Source: Ophiura sarsii (Eukaryota; Echinodermata; Ophiuroidea; Amphilepidida; Ophiuridae). Taken from it: a stretch of DNA of 64,000 nucleotides. Under the pieces are notes generated by a model, which saw only the letters and a list, made by a program, of their open reading frames with translations, was not told where the DNA came from and did no database searches. Position 1 is the stretch's first letter, and each line of letters opens with the position of its first letter. The DNA is taken from NCBI GenBank assembly GCA_035610835.1, contig CM069442.1, positions 64,749,800 to 64,813,799 of the forward strand. Reading direction: 5' to 3'. Shown in pieces: positions 41,604-54,900 of this stretch. Made by a program: the position numbers and the translations under genes.

Positions 41604-42665
41604 GGGGGGGGTTGAGTCAGATTTGGCCTATGTTAGAAAACGATTTTACACAACTTTCCCGAATAACAACCGATAAGTGTTGTATACCATATTGTAGCCC
41701 TGGATGTCTAGTTTTGAAAAACGCTTTCGGTTCCGCTCTGGTTGCCATGGTAACCGAGCAAGGGCTCTGATTGGCTGAACATGGGAACAGTCATAACTCA
41801 AAAACCAAATAACCCACTGGGATCATATTTGGGGGATAGATGCATTAGAACAATACGCACAAAATCATGTCTCCGGATTTTTTGATTGGTTGCCATGGTA
41901 ACCAGGCCGCAGCCAATCAGGGTATTTTACACCGTAGTTTAAAAACGAAAAGGAAATTAAAAAAAAACTCTTCATGATTTTGTTGGTATTGCTCTTCTTA
42001 ACATCTGTGCAAATTTTCATTACAATCATACATTGCGTTTTTGAGTTATGACTGTTCCCGTTTTCCAGATACGCGCTTTCGCTGTTTTGAGATATAGGCC
42101 GTTGAAGTTTTGAAACACATGAGGGCGCTTTTGCATATCAGTCTAACATTTAATCAATTTTCTTTTGCTATTTTTAGTTGGAAATTGAATTATCATAACT
42201 TTTAATGAAAGAATCATACAAATTGAGTGATGCGTTCTCTTTTAATTAATTATTTAGTTAATTTCCTTATATATAGCAGGGTGAAAAACAATGAAATACA
42301 TAAGAAATTTGTCGTTACAAAATTTCTAACCCCATATTTGTTTTACATAAATCCTTAAACACATTTTAGCCCAAAGTGAATGCAACATAATTGTTTTAAA
42401 CTATTTATTTATAATTGTTTTAAAAATGCCTTATATATCACTGGGTGAGTGTTTTTGTGTATAAAAGTATAGAAAACGCCGTTTTTTGACCACATTTTGA
42501 ACTATTCACGTAAGTACAATCGGTCATATCTAGAAAACTACATACCCGATTGCTATCAAACAAAAACCATCCGAAAGAAGAAATTCCACATATTCCGATC
42601 GCTGCATTATCTCACTTTTGCCAGGGTGTACAATTTGACAAATTTTCCTGACTCAACCCCCCCCC
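41604..42665. mobile_element. TTAA-flanked element, 1,062 bp, intergenic
   Basis: Ends GGGGGGGGTTGAGTCAG and CTGACTCAACCCCCCCCC are inverted, with exact TTAA outside (41600-41603, 42666-42669). The interior carries GGTTGCCATGGTAACC twice. No transposase frame; non-autonomous. Confidence 0.85.
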
Positions 42666-43540
42666 TTAACTACTTTTAAACACACATGAACAGCACCACA
42701 CAGGGGAAGGCAAATTTAATACAGTTACTGCATGCTTCCAGATAATTTTAAAAGGTCACTTTTGGTTAGGCCATTTATGATAAGTAGTCTCCATTTTTTA
42801 AACTTTGACAAGTCACATATTTGGTCGTATAAAAAGGACTTATAGAATACCCTTGCACCGATCTCTCACCATGCACTTTATTTCATTGAACGAAATAAAT
42901 TGATTGGTTAGAGAGATATGTGCAAGGGGTATTATGTAGTTATGCCAGGGGTCAATGATTTTGTCTGTCTTGTAAGGGTCCGGTAAGATATTGAAATGGA
43001 ATCCAACGCATGTGTTTATATGTTTCCGTAGCAAAAAAGCCTTTGTGCATCTCTTTCTCTCAGCAAATGATATCTCTTATGTCAAATGCTGTATATTGCT
43101 TGCAGCTGAATGTTTACAAGTAGTACAATAATTTTATGAATCATGATGTAATTAAGGTTAAATTTGGTGTGCTATATTTTTTCTTTTCCACCAGCTCTTC
43201 AGAAAATGTGGTCTAACTAGTATAGTCAGTGTCACAATGCATGCTATGGACAAAATTCCACCAATTAATGCGTATGCGCGTAAACCTTGAAGTGCGTATA
43301 TGTTACCGCAAGCATTCAAAAATTATTGCGTTACCTGATTGGTCACTGCTCGCATGCACACATAGTTCGTGTGTATCATGCATGCATTTGGAAGCAGCCT
43401 GGAAACAATAACAAATCATGCTCGCGTAAAATTGCTTGAATTTCGTCCATAGCATCAGCCAGTGACTATCTATAAGTCATGGAAATGACCGGATGTGATT
43501 TTATAACGGCAGTGAATATTTAGGCCAACTGTATACATGT

Positions 43541-43652
43541 AATTTTAATTTCATGGCACTTTTTAAATGTGGGAAAAATAGGGAGAAAGTAGTAATTTTG
43601 ATTTCATGGCACTTTTTAAATGTGGAAAAATAGGGAGAAATTTGTGACCAAA
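43541..43652. repeat. ~57-bp tandem duplication
   Basis: TTTCATGGCACTTTTTAAAT and the following GAAAAATAGGGAGAAA occur twice in succession. Non-coding. Confidence 0.8.
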
Positions 43653-44736
43653 TTAGTTGTGTGGGTTTCTTTTTAGAAAAGGATTATGTATTTTCCTGTA
43701 AAAAGGAATTCGTTTTAAACATTGTTTTTAGTCTTTTATCTAGTGAAAATATGATTAGATAACTATTTGTTTGATAATTGCAGTATTATTTAGACCATGG
43801 GAATATCATTGAAACAACCAACTTTTTGAATGTGGAAAAGCAGCATGTATGTAGAGGTTTTATGCACAAATTGTACATATTTAAATTTAAGTTGCTATTT
43901 CAGAAAGAAAGTCTTGACATTTTATGAGAATCAAAAACATTAATCAATGTTATAATTGAGAATATCGGGTAATAATAAAGTAGCAGAAATGATTTATTCA
44001 GATTCAATATGTGGAGTACTGTTTCATTTACTCATGCTTTGTCTTTAAAAAAAAATCAATTTTCAATTTCTTAAAAAGTGCATCATTGAGCCAAGTGCAA
44101 CTGGAAAAATATGAGAAGGTAGCAGTAATCTGTGCAAGTACCATTTCAACTATTGATATTGTTTTATTTCATAAAAGTGAGTAACTCTTGATAAGAGGAT
44201 CGTTTTTAAACAATTTCAGGTGTTATCCCTTTGGCTAAAAATAAAAGTAGGGGTGTTCCCTTTGGTTATGGTACAGGAAAAGGTAGCTCATTAACATAAT
44301 TTTCATGATACTCATTGTGGAGCATGCGATTCATGCAATCGTGTAGTATTCATGCAGAATTTGCCCTCCCTGATAGGAATACCGCTATTGGCAAATTAAA
44401 AATGTGTGCCAAGTACCCCAATTAAGTAAAACAACAGTACCTAAACTTAGTTATAGCGTATGCCAATTTGCCAAATGTAGCATCACTGTCCATTCAAATG
44501 ACATCATTTGGGAGTCAATTCCTTTATCCGCTGTCTATTGTTTGGAAAGACGCTTTTCATAGCTTTGGAATCACGGATATTGGCTGAATACGTTTTCAGT
44601 GAAATCGATTTAATTACCTGAAATCATACAATGATGCCTAATTTGCGATATGGCCAACAGACATCTGCAATGAACTGACTGATTAGAAATCAGTCTGGTA
44701 CCCCCACAATTTTAAAGAGTCTGATGAGCCAATGTA

Positions 44737-45403
44737 CAGGGCGAGTCAAAAAGAAGTTTACCCGGATTGGTGATGTTTAAAAAAAAAATTAAATGACACT
44801 CGAGAATTCAGTAAAGCATATATTTAACAAGCATTCTCTCCTGCTTATTAGGAAAAAGGAATGACACCAATTGAGCATTGCTAAGAGGAGTTATGTCTAT
44901 TTTAATATTTTAACTCATACATTTTGCAAGTTGTCCATGGAATACTTGACCAAACAAATGTAAAGTATGCATTTTAGCTGCGTACTTCCCTATTGACCGA
45001 GATTAGTGATGTTTTTCAAAACAAATAAATGACACTTAAAAGTTCAGTAAAGCATTTATTTACCAAACATACTCTGCTGCTTATTAGAGAAAATCAATGA
45101 AGCAAATTGATCATTCCTAAGAGAAGTTATGCCTGTTTTAATGAAAGCGCTCATGTTTGTAGCTCTCCATGGAATGCTTACTTTACATTTGTTTTGTCAA
45201 GTATTCCGTGGACAGCTTGCAAAATGAGTACCTTTATTAAAATAGGCATAACTCCTCTTAGCCATAATCAATGTGTGTCATTCTTTTTTCCTAATAAGCA
45301 GGAGAGAATGCTTGTTAGATATATGCTTTACTGAACTCTCGAGTGTCATTTAAAAAAAAAATTAAATCACCAATCCGGGTAAACTTCTTTTTGACTCACC
45401 TTG
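44737..45403. mobile_element. TA-flanked foldback, 667 bp, with long arms
   Basis: Ends CAGGGCGAGTCAAAAAGAAG and CTTCTTTTTGACTCACCTTG are inverted, with TA outside. The arms pair for over 200 bp. A diverged direct repeat of the left arm (about 44985-45180) lies in the middle, so the element is L-L'-R. No protein is encoded. Confidence 0.85.
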
Positions 45404-45866
45404 TATTGGTAGTCACTGCGTGCAACTCACTCAAAAACGTACATAATAATTAATATACAAGAAACACAAATAGGTAGGAGTTAAAAGTGACAATGAAAGT
45501 GATATCAGAATAAGATAAAAGCCCTGATATAGTGAACAACATCAAATCTAAATAAAAGAAAAAATAAATTTCTGGAGGTCATCGAAATCAAGAGAACCTA
45601 AAAGGACTAAGGAAATGTAATTGTGAAGGCTTTTATAGCTAATTTGCTTAAAACAACACTGTCGTAATGATGATAACTTACGATACCAAGTCCTACAGGT
45701 GGGTATATTTATAAGTTTAAAGACATTCTTGTGGCAAATCGCAATGATTAGACAAATATGCGGCCATTTATTGTGTGATATCACAATTGTTTAGGCCTAC
45801 ATATTTAGGAAGATTAGCCTTAACTTCTATCAGTTTACAGATTGTTGTACTTTTTAGGGGTAGGGG

Positions 45867-48320
45867 TTACATTGCTTTCGATAGCACCCATATTACATTG
45901 CTTTCTTGAGTAGATAGCACCCATATTACATTGCTTTCTTCAGCAGATAGCACCCATATTATATTGCTTTCGATAGCACCCATATTACATTGCTTTCTTG
46001 AGTAGATAGCACCCATATTACATTGCTTTCTTCAGCAGATAGCACCCATATTACATTGCTTTCTTGAGTAGATAGCACCCATATTACATTGCTTTCTTCA
46101 GCAGATAGCACCCATATTACATTGCTTTCTTGAGTAGATAGCACCCGTATTACATTGCTTTCTTGAGTAGATATCACTCATATTACATAGCTTTCTTGAG
46201 TATAGATAGCACCCATATTACATTGCTTTCTTGAGTAGATAGCACCCATATTACATTGCTTTCTTGAGTAGATATCACCCATATTACATTGCTTTCTTGA
46301 GTAGATAGCACCCACATAACATTGCTTTCTTGAGTAGATAGCACCCGTATTACATTGCTTTCTTGAGTAGATATCACTCATATTACATTGCTTTCTTGAG
46401 TAGATATCACCCATATTACATAGCTTTCTTGAGTAGATAGCACCCATATTACATTGCTTTCTTCAGCAGATAGCATCCATATATTACATTGCTTTCTTCA
46501 GCAGATAGCACCCATACTACATTGCTTTCTTAAGAGCACCCATATTACATTGCTTTCTTCAGCAGATAGCACCCATATAACATTGATTTATTGAGTAGAT
46601 AGCACCCATATTACATTGCTTTCTTGAGTAGATAGCACCCATATTACATTGCTTTCTTGAGTAGATAGCACCCATATTACATTGCTTTCTGGAATAGATA
46701 GCACCCATATTACATTGCTTTCTTGAGTAGATAGCACCCATATTACATTGCTTTCTTGAGTAGATAGCACCCATATTACATTGCTTTCTTCAGCAGATAG
46801 CACCCATATTACATTGCTTTCTTGAGTAGATAGCATCCATATTACATTGCTTTCTTGATAAGATAGCACCCACATTACATTGCTTTCTTCAGCAGATAGC
46901 ACCCATATTACATTGCTTTCTTGAGTAGATAGCATCCATATTACATTGCTTTCTTGATAAGATAGCACCCACATTACATTGCTTTCTTCAGCAGATAGCA
47001 CCCATATAACATTGCTTTCTTGAGTAGATAGCACCCATATTACATTGCTTTCTTGATAAGATAGCACCCACATTACATTGCTTTCTTCATTAGATATCAC
47101 CCATATTACATTGCTTTCTTGAGTAGATAGCACCCATATTACATTGCTTTCTTGATAAGATAGCACCCACATTACATTGCTTTCTTCAGCAGATAGCACC
47201 CACATTACATTGCTTTCTTCATTAGATATCACCCATATTACATTGCTTTCTTGAGTGGATAGCACCCATATAACATTGATTTATTGAGTAGATAGCACCC
47301 ATATTACATTGCTTTCTTGAGTAGATAGCACCCATATTACATTGCTTTCTTGGGTAGATAGCACCCATATTACATTGCTTTCTGGAGTAGATAACACTCA
47401 TATTACATTGCTTTCTTGAGTAGATAGCACCCATATTACATTACTTTCTTCAGCAGATAGCATCCATATATTACATTGCTTTCTTCAGCAGATAGCACCC
47501 ATATTACATTGCTTTCTTGAGTAGATAGCACCCATATTACATTGCTTTCTTGAGTAGATAGCACCCATATTACATTGCTTTCTTCAGCAGATAGCACCCA
47601 TATTACATTGCTTTCTTGAGTAGATAGCACCCATATTACATTGCTTTCTTGAGTAGATAGCACCCTTATTACATTGCTTTCTTCATTAGATATCACCCAT
47701 ATTACATTGCTTTCTTGAGTAGATAGCACCCATATAATATTGCTTTCTTGAGTAGATAGCACCCATATTACATTGCTTTCTTGATAAGATAGCACCCACA
47801 TTACATTGCTTTCTTCAGCAGATAGCACCCATATAACATTGCTTTCTTGAGTAGATAGCACCCATATTACATTGCTTTCTTGATAAGATAGCACCCACAT
47901 TACATTGCTTTCTTCATTAGATATCACCCATATTACATTGCTTTCTTGAGTAGATAGCACCCATATTACATTGCTTTCTTGATAAGATAGCACCCACATT
48001 ACATTGCTTTCTTCATTAGATATCACCCATATTACATTGCTTTCTTGAGTAGATAGCACCCATATAACATTGATTTATTGAGTAGATAGCACCCATATTA
48101 CATTGCTTTCTTGAGTAGATAGCACCCATGTTACATTGCTTTCTTGAGTAGATAGCACCCATATTACATTGCTTTCTTGAGTAGATAGCGGATAGGTTTG
48201 TGCTAGAAATTGTCAGCACCCTAGTTGATGCGACGTGATTCTGATGATTCACCAGCAGCAAAATTACAGCGCTTTGAGCCATTTGGAAAGGGCGCTATAT
48301 AAATACTGATTATTATTATG

Positions 48321-48355
<35 letters not shown>

Positions 48356-49047
48356 ATTGCTTTCTTGAGTAGATAGCACCCATATTACATTGCTTTCTTC
48401 AGCAGATAGCACCCATATAACATTGCTTTCTTGAGTAGATAGCACCCATATTACATTGCTTTCTTGATAAGATAGCACCCACATTTACATTGCTTTCTTC
48501 ATTAGATATCACCCATATTACATTGCTTTCTTGAGTAGATAGCACCCATATTACATTGCTTTCTTGAGTAGATAGCACCCATATTACATTGCTTTCTTGA
48601 GTAGTTAGCACCCACATTACATAGCTTTCTTGAGTATAGATAGCACCCATATTACATTGCTTTCTTCAGCAGATAGCACCCATATAACATTGCTTTCTTG
48701 AGTAGATAGCACCCGTATTACATTGCTTTCTTGAGTAGATAGCACTCATATTACATTGCTTTCTTGAGTAGATAGCACCCATATTACATTGCTTTCTTCC
48801 GCAGATAGCACCATATTACATTGCTTTCTTCGGCAGATAGCACCAATATTACATTGCGTTCTTGAGTAGATAGCACCCATACTACATTGCTTTCTTCAGC
48901 AGATAGCACCCATAGTTATTGCTTTCTTCAGCAGATAGCACCCATATTACATTGCTTTTTTCAGCAGATAGCACCCATATGCTATCTGCTGAAGAAAGCA
49001 ATGTTATATGGGTGCTATCTACTGAAGAAAGAAATGTAATATGGGTG
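45867..49047. repeat. 33-bp minisatellite, ~3.2 kb, roughly 90 units
   Basis: The unit is GCACCCATATTACATTGCTT plus TCTTGAGTAGATA. Main variants differ at GAGTA, CAGCA, GATAA and CATTA. Because 33 is divisible by 3 and the units lack stops, long open frames of up to 225 codons appear on the minus strand; they are by-products. A SINE-like insertion splits the array at 48190-48354. The last two units (48981-49047) are inverted. Confidence 0.96.
48190..48354 (+). mobile_element. SINE-like insertion in the minisatellite, (ATT)n tail
   Basis: About 165 bp of non-array sequence ending GGGCGCTATATAAATACTGA and then (ATT)n. Array text resumes straight after the tail. The 3' layout matches 1866-1935. 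Target duplication is hard to call inside a repeat. Confidence 0.6.
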
Positions 49048-49265
49048 GTCAAAATTTGCGACGCCACATATCTTTGTGCCCGTTTGGCCCGTATTTTGAC
49101 CAACTCGCTGTTTAATGAATTAAAAAATCAAATTTATTAATGCCCAATGTTGAAATTATTACATTAATTTATTTTCAAAATATAAAACTAACAGCAAATG
49201 CTAAACAAACCAGTTTGACAGCCCAAATTGCCTGGATTCAAAGACCATCTTCTTGTGCACTTTAA

Positions 49266-49732
49266 GGGTGCACACCACTATTACGCGCTATAGTGTGTTT
49301 CTATGGGAAAGATGCCTTCTGAAAACAACGATAACTTGAGTTACCTTGCAACTCCTTTTATAAAATGTTGGAATAGTTATAAACACAACTAGATCTTACT
49401 GGGTCAAAAATTCAGACCGAGTTTCCCATTTTCATTTTTCAATATTTGCCCCTTTATACAGGGTAGTCATTTTGAACAAGAAATCACACGTTGTAGCGAG
49501 TTGTGATCAATGTGTATCCATCTGCCAATATTGTTTAAATAAAACGTTTGATGTATACTCTTTTTGTTCAACATATATCGGCTACAATTCATGGAACAAA
49601 TATAGATCAAATTCAATCGTTTTTAATGCCAAATAATGTCAATATGAACAATTCTTTCCGTTATTTAGGGACTAGCTGCGTGATAACGATCGTAATGAGG
49701 TCTCGCATTCATCGTAAAAGTGGTGTGCACAC
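49266..49732. mobile_element. TTAA-flanked element, 467 bp, between units 1 and 2
   Basis: Ends GGGTGCACACCACT and AGTGGTGTGCACAC are inverted (13 of 14), with TTAA on both sides (49262-49265, 49733-49736). It interrupts the unit at the same place as the MITE at 50340-50685 but is unrelated to it. Confidence 0.82.
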
Positions 49733-50339
49733 TTAAAGAGGCCTTTTTTCATTCAATGTTCAGAAATTGTATATTATATATATTAAAGAACAGACAATTA
49801 GAAATAAAATTGTGAAATTTCCCTTAATTCGTATAACCGGTTGGGTAGATACACCATGTACTAGAACCTATCTACTCACTTGAAATGTCTGAAATGACCT
49901 AATTCTGGTGCGTTTTTACTCGGTTTAGGACCCCCCACCCCCAACACATCCCGCCCATCGGACGGAGTTAGACAAGTCATATGCTTAATAGGATTGTTTT
50001 GTTATGTAAATGGATGTCATATGTTTTGTTTTATTAAATACATTTTTATAAAATCAAACAAATGTCGCTCGCTAGAATCTTTTAGAGATGGTCTGACAAA
50101 TAAAGATGCTAACTTTTTGTCAACATTTGCGACGCCACATATCTTTGGGCCCGTTTGGCCCGTATTTTGACCATATCGCTGTTTAATGAATTAAAAAATC
50201 AAATTTATAAATGCCCAATGTTGAAAATATTACATTAATGTATTTTCAAAATATAAAACTAACATCAAATGCTAAACAAATCAGTTTTACAGCCCAAATT
50301 TCCTGGATTTAAAAATTCATCTTCTTGTTGTGCACTTCA

Positions 50340-50685
50340 AGGTAGATGTTCCGATTTTCAACTTGAAGTTTCTACATGAAAGGTCATCCTTAAAAAAGTC
50401 GTGTTCCAAAGTTTGAGTTGCATAGCTCTAGGTTCTTATTTTAGACGCACAAGATGCTGTGAACTGTACCCATTGAGTAGTACACAAACTATATCATGTA
50501 TATCGGTGGTTACCACCATTCGCAGTAATTCGACGTTATTTCATCGATTTCTCCGTAATTATACCGATTTAGGCCGTCAAATTTCAGTATGATGATGAGA
50601 AAAATACGCGCTTTCATATGATATGAAAATCTCCGTATGTTTGAAATAATTCTGTGTTACGAAAATGTGATCGGGTCATCTACCT
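50340..50685. mobile_element. TTAA MITE, copy C, between units 2 and 3
   Basis: Starts AGGTAGATGTTCCGATT and ends GATCGGGTCATCTACCT, then TTAA; the left flank is TTCA. Units 3/4 show the uninterrupted junction GCATTTAATTAATGAGG, so the insertion and its TTAA duplication can be read directly. Confidence 0.88.
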
Positions 50686-51509
50686 TTAATTAATGAGGCC
50701 TTTTTCATTCAATGTTCAGAAATTTTATATTATATTAAAGAACAGACAATTAAAAAATGAAATTGTGAAATTTCACTGAATTCGTATATAACCGGTTCGG
50801 TAGATACACCATGTACAAGAAGGTATCTACTCACTTGAAATGTACGAAATTCCGAATTCAGGTGCGTTTTTACACGTTTAGCCCCCCCCCCCCCCCCCCA
50901 CCCCCCCCCCCCCCCCCCCCCCCACACACCCCCAGCACACTATCCCGCCCATCGGACGGAGTTAGACAAGTCATATGCTTAATAGGATTGTTTTGTTATG
51001 TAAATGGATGTCATATGTTTTGTTTTTATTAAATACATTTTTTTTAAATCAAACAAAGGTCGCTCGCTAGAATCTTTTAGAGATGGTCTGACAATTAAAG
51101 ATGCTAACTTTTTGTCAAAATTTGCGACGCCACATATCTTTGGGCCCGTTTGGCCCGTATTTTGACCATATCGCTGTTTAATGAATTAAAAAATCAAATT
51201 TATTAATGCCCAATGTTGAAAATATTACATTAATGTATTTTCAAAATATAAAACTAACATCAAATGCTAAACAAACCAGTTTTACAGCCCAAATTTCCTG
51301 GATTTAAAAATACATCTTCTTGTTGTGCATTTAATTAATGAGGCCTTTTTTCATTCAATGTTCAGAAATTTTATATTATATTAAAGAACAGACAATTAGA
51401 AATAAAATTGTGAAATTTCACTGAATTCGTATATAACCGGTTCGGTAGATACACCATGTACAAAAAGCTATATATCTATTCACTTGAAATGTCCGAAATT
51501 CCGGTTTAG

Positions 51510-51549
<40 letters not shown>

Positions 51550-51911
51550 CACACTATCCCACCCATCGGACGGAGTTAGACAAGTCATATGCTTAATAGG
51601 ATTGTTTTGTTATGTAAATGGATGTCATATGTTTTGTTTTATTACATGCATTTTTAAAAGTTCAAACAAAGGTCGCTCACTAGAATCTTTTAAAGATTGT
51701 CTGACAAATAAAGATGCCAATTGTTTGTCAATTTGCGACGCCACATACCTTTGTGCCCGTTTGGCCCGTATTTTGACCATCTCGCTGTTTAATGAATTAA
51801 AAAATCAAATTTATTAATGCCCAATGTTGAAATTATTACCATGATTACATTAATTTATTTTTCAAAATATAAAACTAACATCAAATGCTAAATAAACCAG
51901 TTTGACAGCCC

Positions 51912-54900
51912 AAAAATATTAGTTATCAGAATATGAAGGCAACCAATGTACAACTATTCACTATCATCAGCTAAAAGAATAATGACATTTCATGGTACCG
52001 TTTACCAGATAAGCCTGTTTGGTAAATGTTACTGCATTTTGAAACCGAACACAATATTGAATAGTTTAAACAATAATGCTTGGTATGAATGAACAAGTGG
52101 GTTCATGTACAATAGCTAACTAATAAAGACTAAATCAAACATTCTCAGTTATTTTTTCAAATATTAAATACGAAATAATGACGAAACAATGTCATTATTA
52201 CACGAATTTAGCAACAACAACACAATAATGGTTTTTTTTATAGTCGGACTCAGTCCGGACTAGAGTGTGGATCGTTTTCAATAGTGGAATTCAATAGATC
52301 TTATGAGAGAAAATATCGCAAATCTTGTTCGGTTTATAAAATGTTCACTTGTACGCAAATGAGCATAAAATATGCTTACCAAACCAATTTCAACCATTTA
52401 AATTCTTTAGAAAGCTAATGAGATAACCCGTCTGCCTCAATACAAAATCTGTCGAATTTATGCACATATTCTCTAAGATATAAAATCCCAAAGTTGAATA
52501 TACTTTTTTTTGAAAGAAGCAAGTTCTTTGTGAAGCTTAAAATTATATTAAAAAAACCCGTTTACTTCAAATAAACTCTATACAAATTAATCTCTGCATG
52601 CCTTCAAGGGCAATAAAACATAGGTTATATTCTCTGGTCTTTTCCTTTCCCCCTACGCATTAAACTTCCAAAGTGTTATCGAATTTGGACGTAACTTTTG
52701 TTACGATGGCTTTAATGTCAAATACAGGGTGAATAGAAAATGTTGCATTGAACCATGAAATTGTTGTTTGTATAAATGGGGTGACAGGTGACGTCACACC
52801 GGGCTTTTGTTCGGCAGTTGCCATTGTTCTTTACCCGGCGGTATGCGCGCGCATCATGCCTGTTTTGTTAGGACCCGTGCTTTTAAAACTCGCGCCAAAG
52901 AAATTCCAAAGGGCAATATAGTGGACAGTGTTGTGGTCATACGCTGTCCCCTCAAGCATGTTTCGACAGTCCAGTCCCTTCGACCTTTGCGTTTGTTGAT
53001 AAACATTGCTGTCACCCCATCTATAGCGCATCTATCTCCGTGGGGTGGGGTGGGGGCACCCGCACTCAACATAGGGCTGTGTCATCCAGGTCTCAAAAAT
53101 GAGGACTTCGATACGGATTTATGACGAAAAATAGGGTCTTAAGATTGGATTTTGTTTCCCAATTTTTTTTTAGTAACAACGCCATTTTTCGAAATATTGG
53201 GGTTTTAGAACGCAACATTTTCAAAAAATTGGAGCTCTAACCACTATAATTTTCACCATTCATCTTTCAAAGATGAACTAGATACGCTTTATACAAACAG
53301 CAATCTTGGTTCAAGGCACACATCAAGGCCGTTTCAATCCGAGCACTGTCCTTCATGTATATGGCTGCATCCTTCGTGAGTCCGTCAGTCTTTGGAGTCA
53401 GTCTGTCAAACAATTGGTTAACTACACTTTTTGATTTTCTCCATTTCTTTTTCATACAATGTCCAACAACGACCTAACTTGGTACAAAGATGCACCTTGG
53501 TGACCTTCATGTCAATGAGATCAAAGGTCACATATCAAGGTCAAAGGGCAAAGGTCATCTGAGGTCAAGTTGTAAAGTAAGCTGAAAACATCAAAAACTG
53601 AAATTTCTTTTTCATACAAAAACCGATTGCAACCAAACTTCGGTCAGGATGTTCACTTATCATGCTTTATCTATACCCTTAAAAACGGACGACCTATTAT
53701 TAGACCGCGTCTGTATTTTCTATTAATTATCTTGCTCTGATTGGGGCTCGGTATTAATTGCACTTTGCAGTACTATCATTGCGCCTCACTGCTATGACTT
53801 GACAAATTATGCTAGTACATCAAACATCATTAACTACATTATTTTCCATCATTGTTATAGAATACAGACATTTAGCTAGAGGCACACGAAACAAGACGAA
53901 ATGTTTATTATTGATGTGCCTAAATGCAATGACCCTCATACGAACTGTCCTCCAAAACCTCCAATAATCATACCGTATGTACCACTGAATAGTGATAGCA
54001 TACATTGCCTCCAGCTTCATCCAGCTAGATTACTTCATAAAATAGACAGAACTTAAAAATCAATACAAGTATGTTGTATAACGTACCTCAAACAAAAAGC
54101 ACCATTCATATTTAATATATAGTCATTAATATTGATTGCTTTTCGATTATACATTGTCGTGCTAGGGTGGTCTTCTTTCTTTACTCTTAATTCAATATTG
54201 AAGATGCCCAATGTAATTTGTCCGTGTATTGTGATTACTTTTTTTTATGACCTCAGTAGGTTTGATGGAGTATAAATTGTTTTGTTTTCTTGGAAGCTAC
54301 TCTATAAAATCGTCGCAATTCAGCGGAGTCCGTGAAACATTGAAACTAATTGTTATTGAACACTGTACAATGGTACAGTGACATGACGTTTAATAAAACT
54401 CGGCCCCCAACATGAGATTTTAAGGGGTAGTGCCCCTCCCCCGCTTCTGCCGCCACTAGTGCTTGTCGTTCGTAATCGTATAGTAGGCCTACACTTTTAT
54501 GTATGTATTTGTACATGTATACTATAAATACTTAAACCATGGACTTTTTGTCTGATAAGTCCATGCTTTAACACACATGAATATTTGTAATTAATGTACA
54601 TTGTAAGTTAAGTGCAAGATAACTTTGCATTGCGTCGCTAGAGGCACTTCTTTTGGCAACTCTTCGCCTACTTCTTTAGTTGATAATGATAGATACGAAC
54701 CACTTTTCTCGGTTCCATTTTGTCTGATGGTAGCTATAGTTACCTTGCTATACAATCAATGGTTATTAAATATATTGCGGTGTACCGTGAATTGAATTAA
54801 ATCCGACGCGCGGTTAAACCGGGGATGGGGGAGGCCCTCAAATATGAAATTGATACGGGTGTGAGGCTGAGCATTTCCAATATGGCGATGTGTGGTGTCG

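Larger units (their letters stand above)
49048..51911. repeat. array of ~0.6-kb units, four copies (first partial)
   Basis: Units at 49048-49265 (3' part only), 49737-50339, 50686-51330 and 51331-51911. They share TTTGCGACGCCACATA, GCCCGTTTGGCCCGTATTTT, AAGTCATATGCTTAATAGGA and GGACGGAGTTAGACAAG. A C-tract within the unit has expanded to over 35 bases in units 3 and 4. No gene is recognised. Confidence 0.92.

Noticed and set aside
45959..48650. Long minus-strand open frames (up to 225 codons) with an ESNVIWVLSTQ-type 11-residue repeat
   Set aside because: They are translations of a 33-bp minisatellite whose unit length is a multiple of 3. No start context, promoter or non-repeat domain is present, and other frames of the array are open too.
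45867..49047. CRISPR-like regular repeats
   Set aside because: The repeats are contiguous, with no unique spacers, and the genome is animal.
52807..53124. 105-codon open frame in GC-rich DNA
   Set aside because: No family resemblance and no splice or promoter context; it overlaps an inverted pair of an old repeat, with an open frame on the other strand as well.
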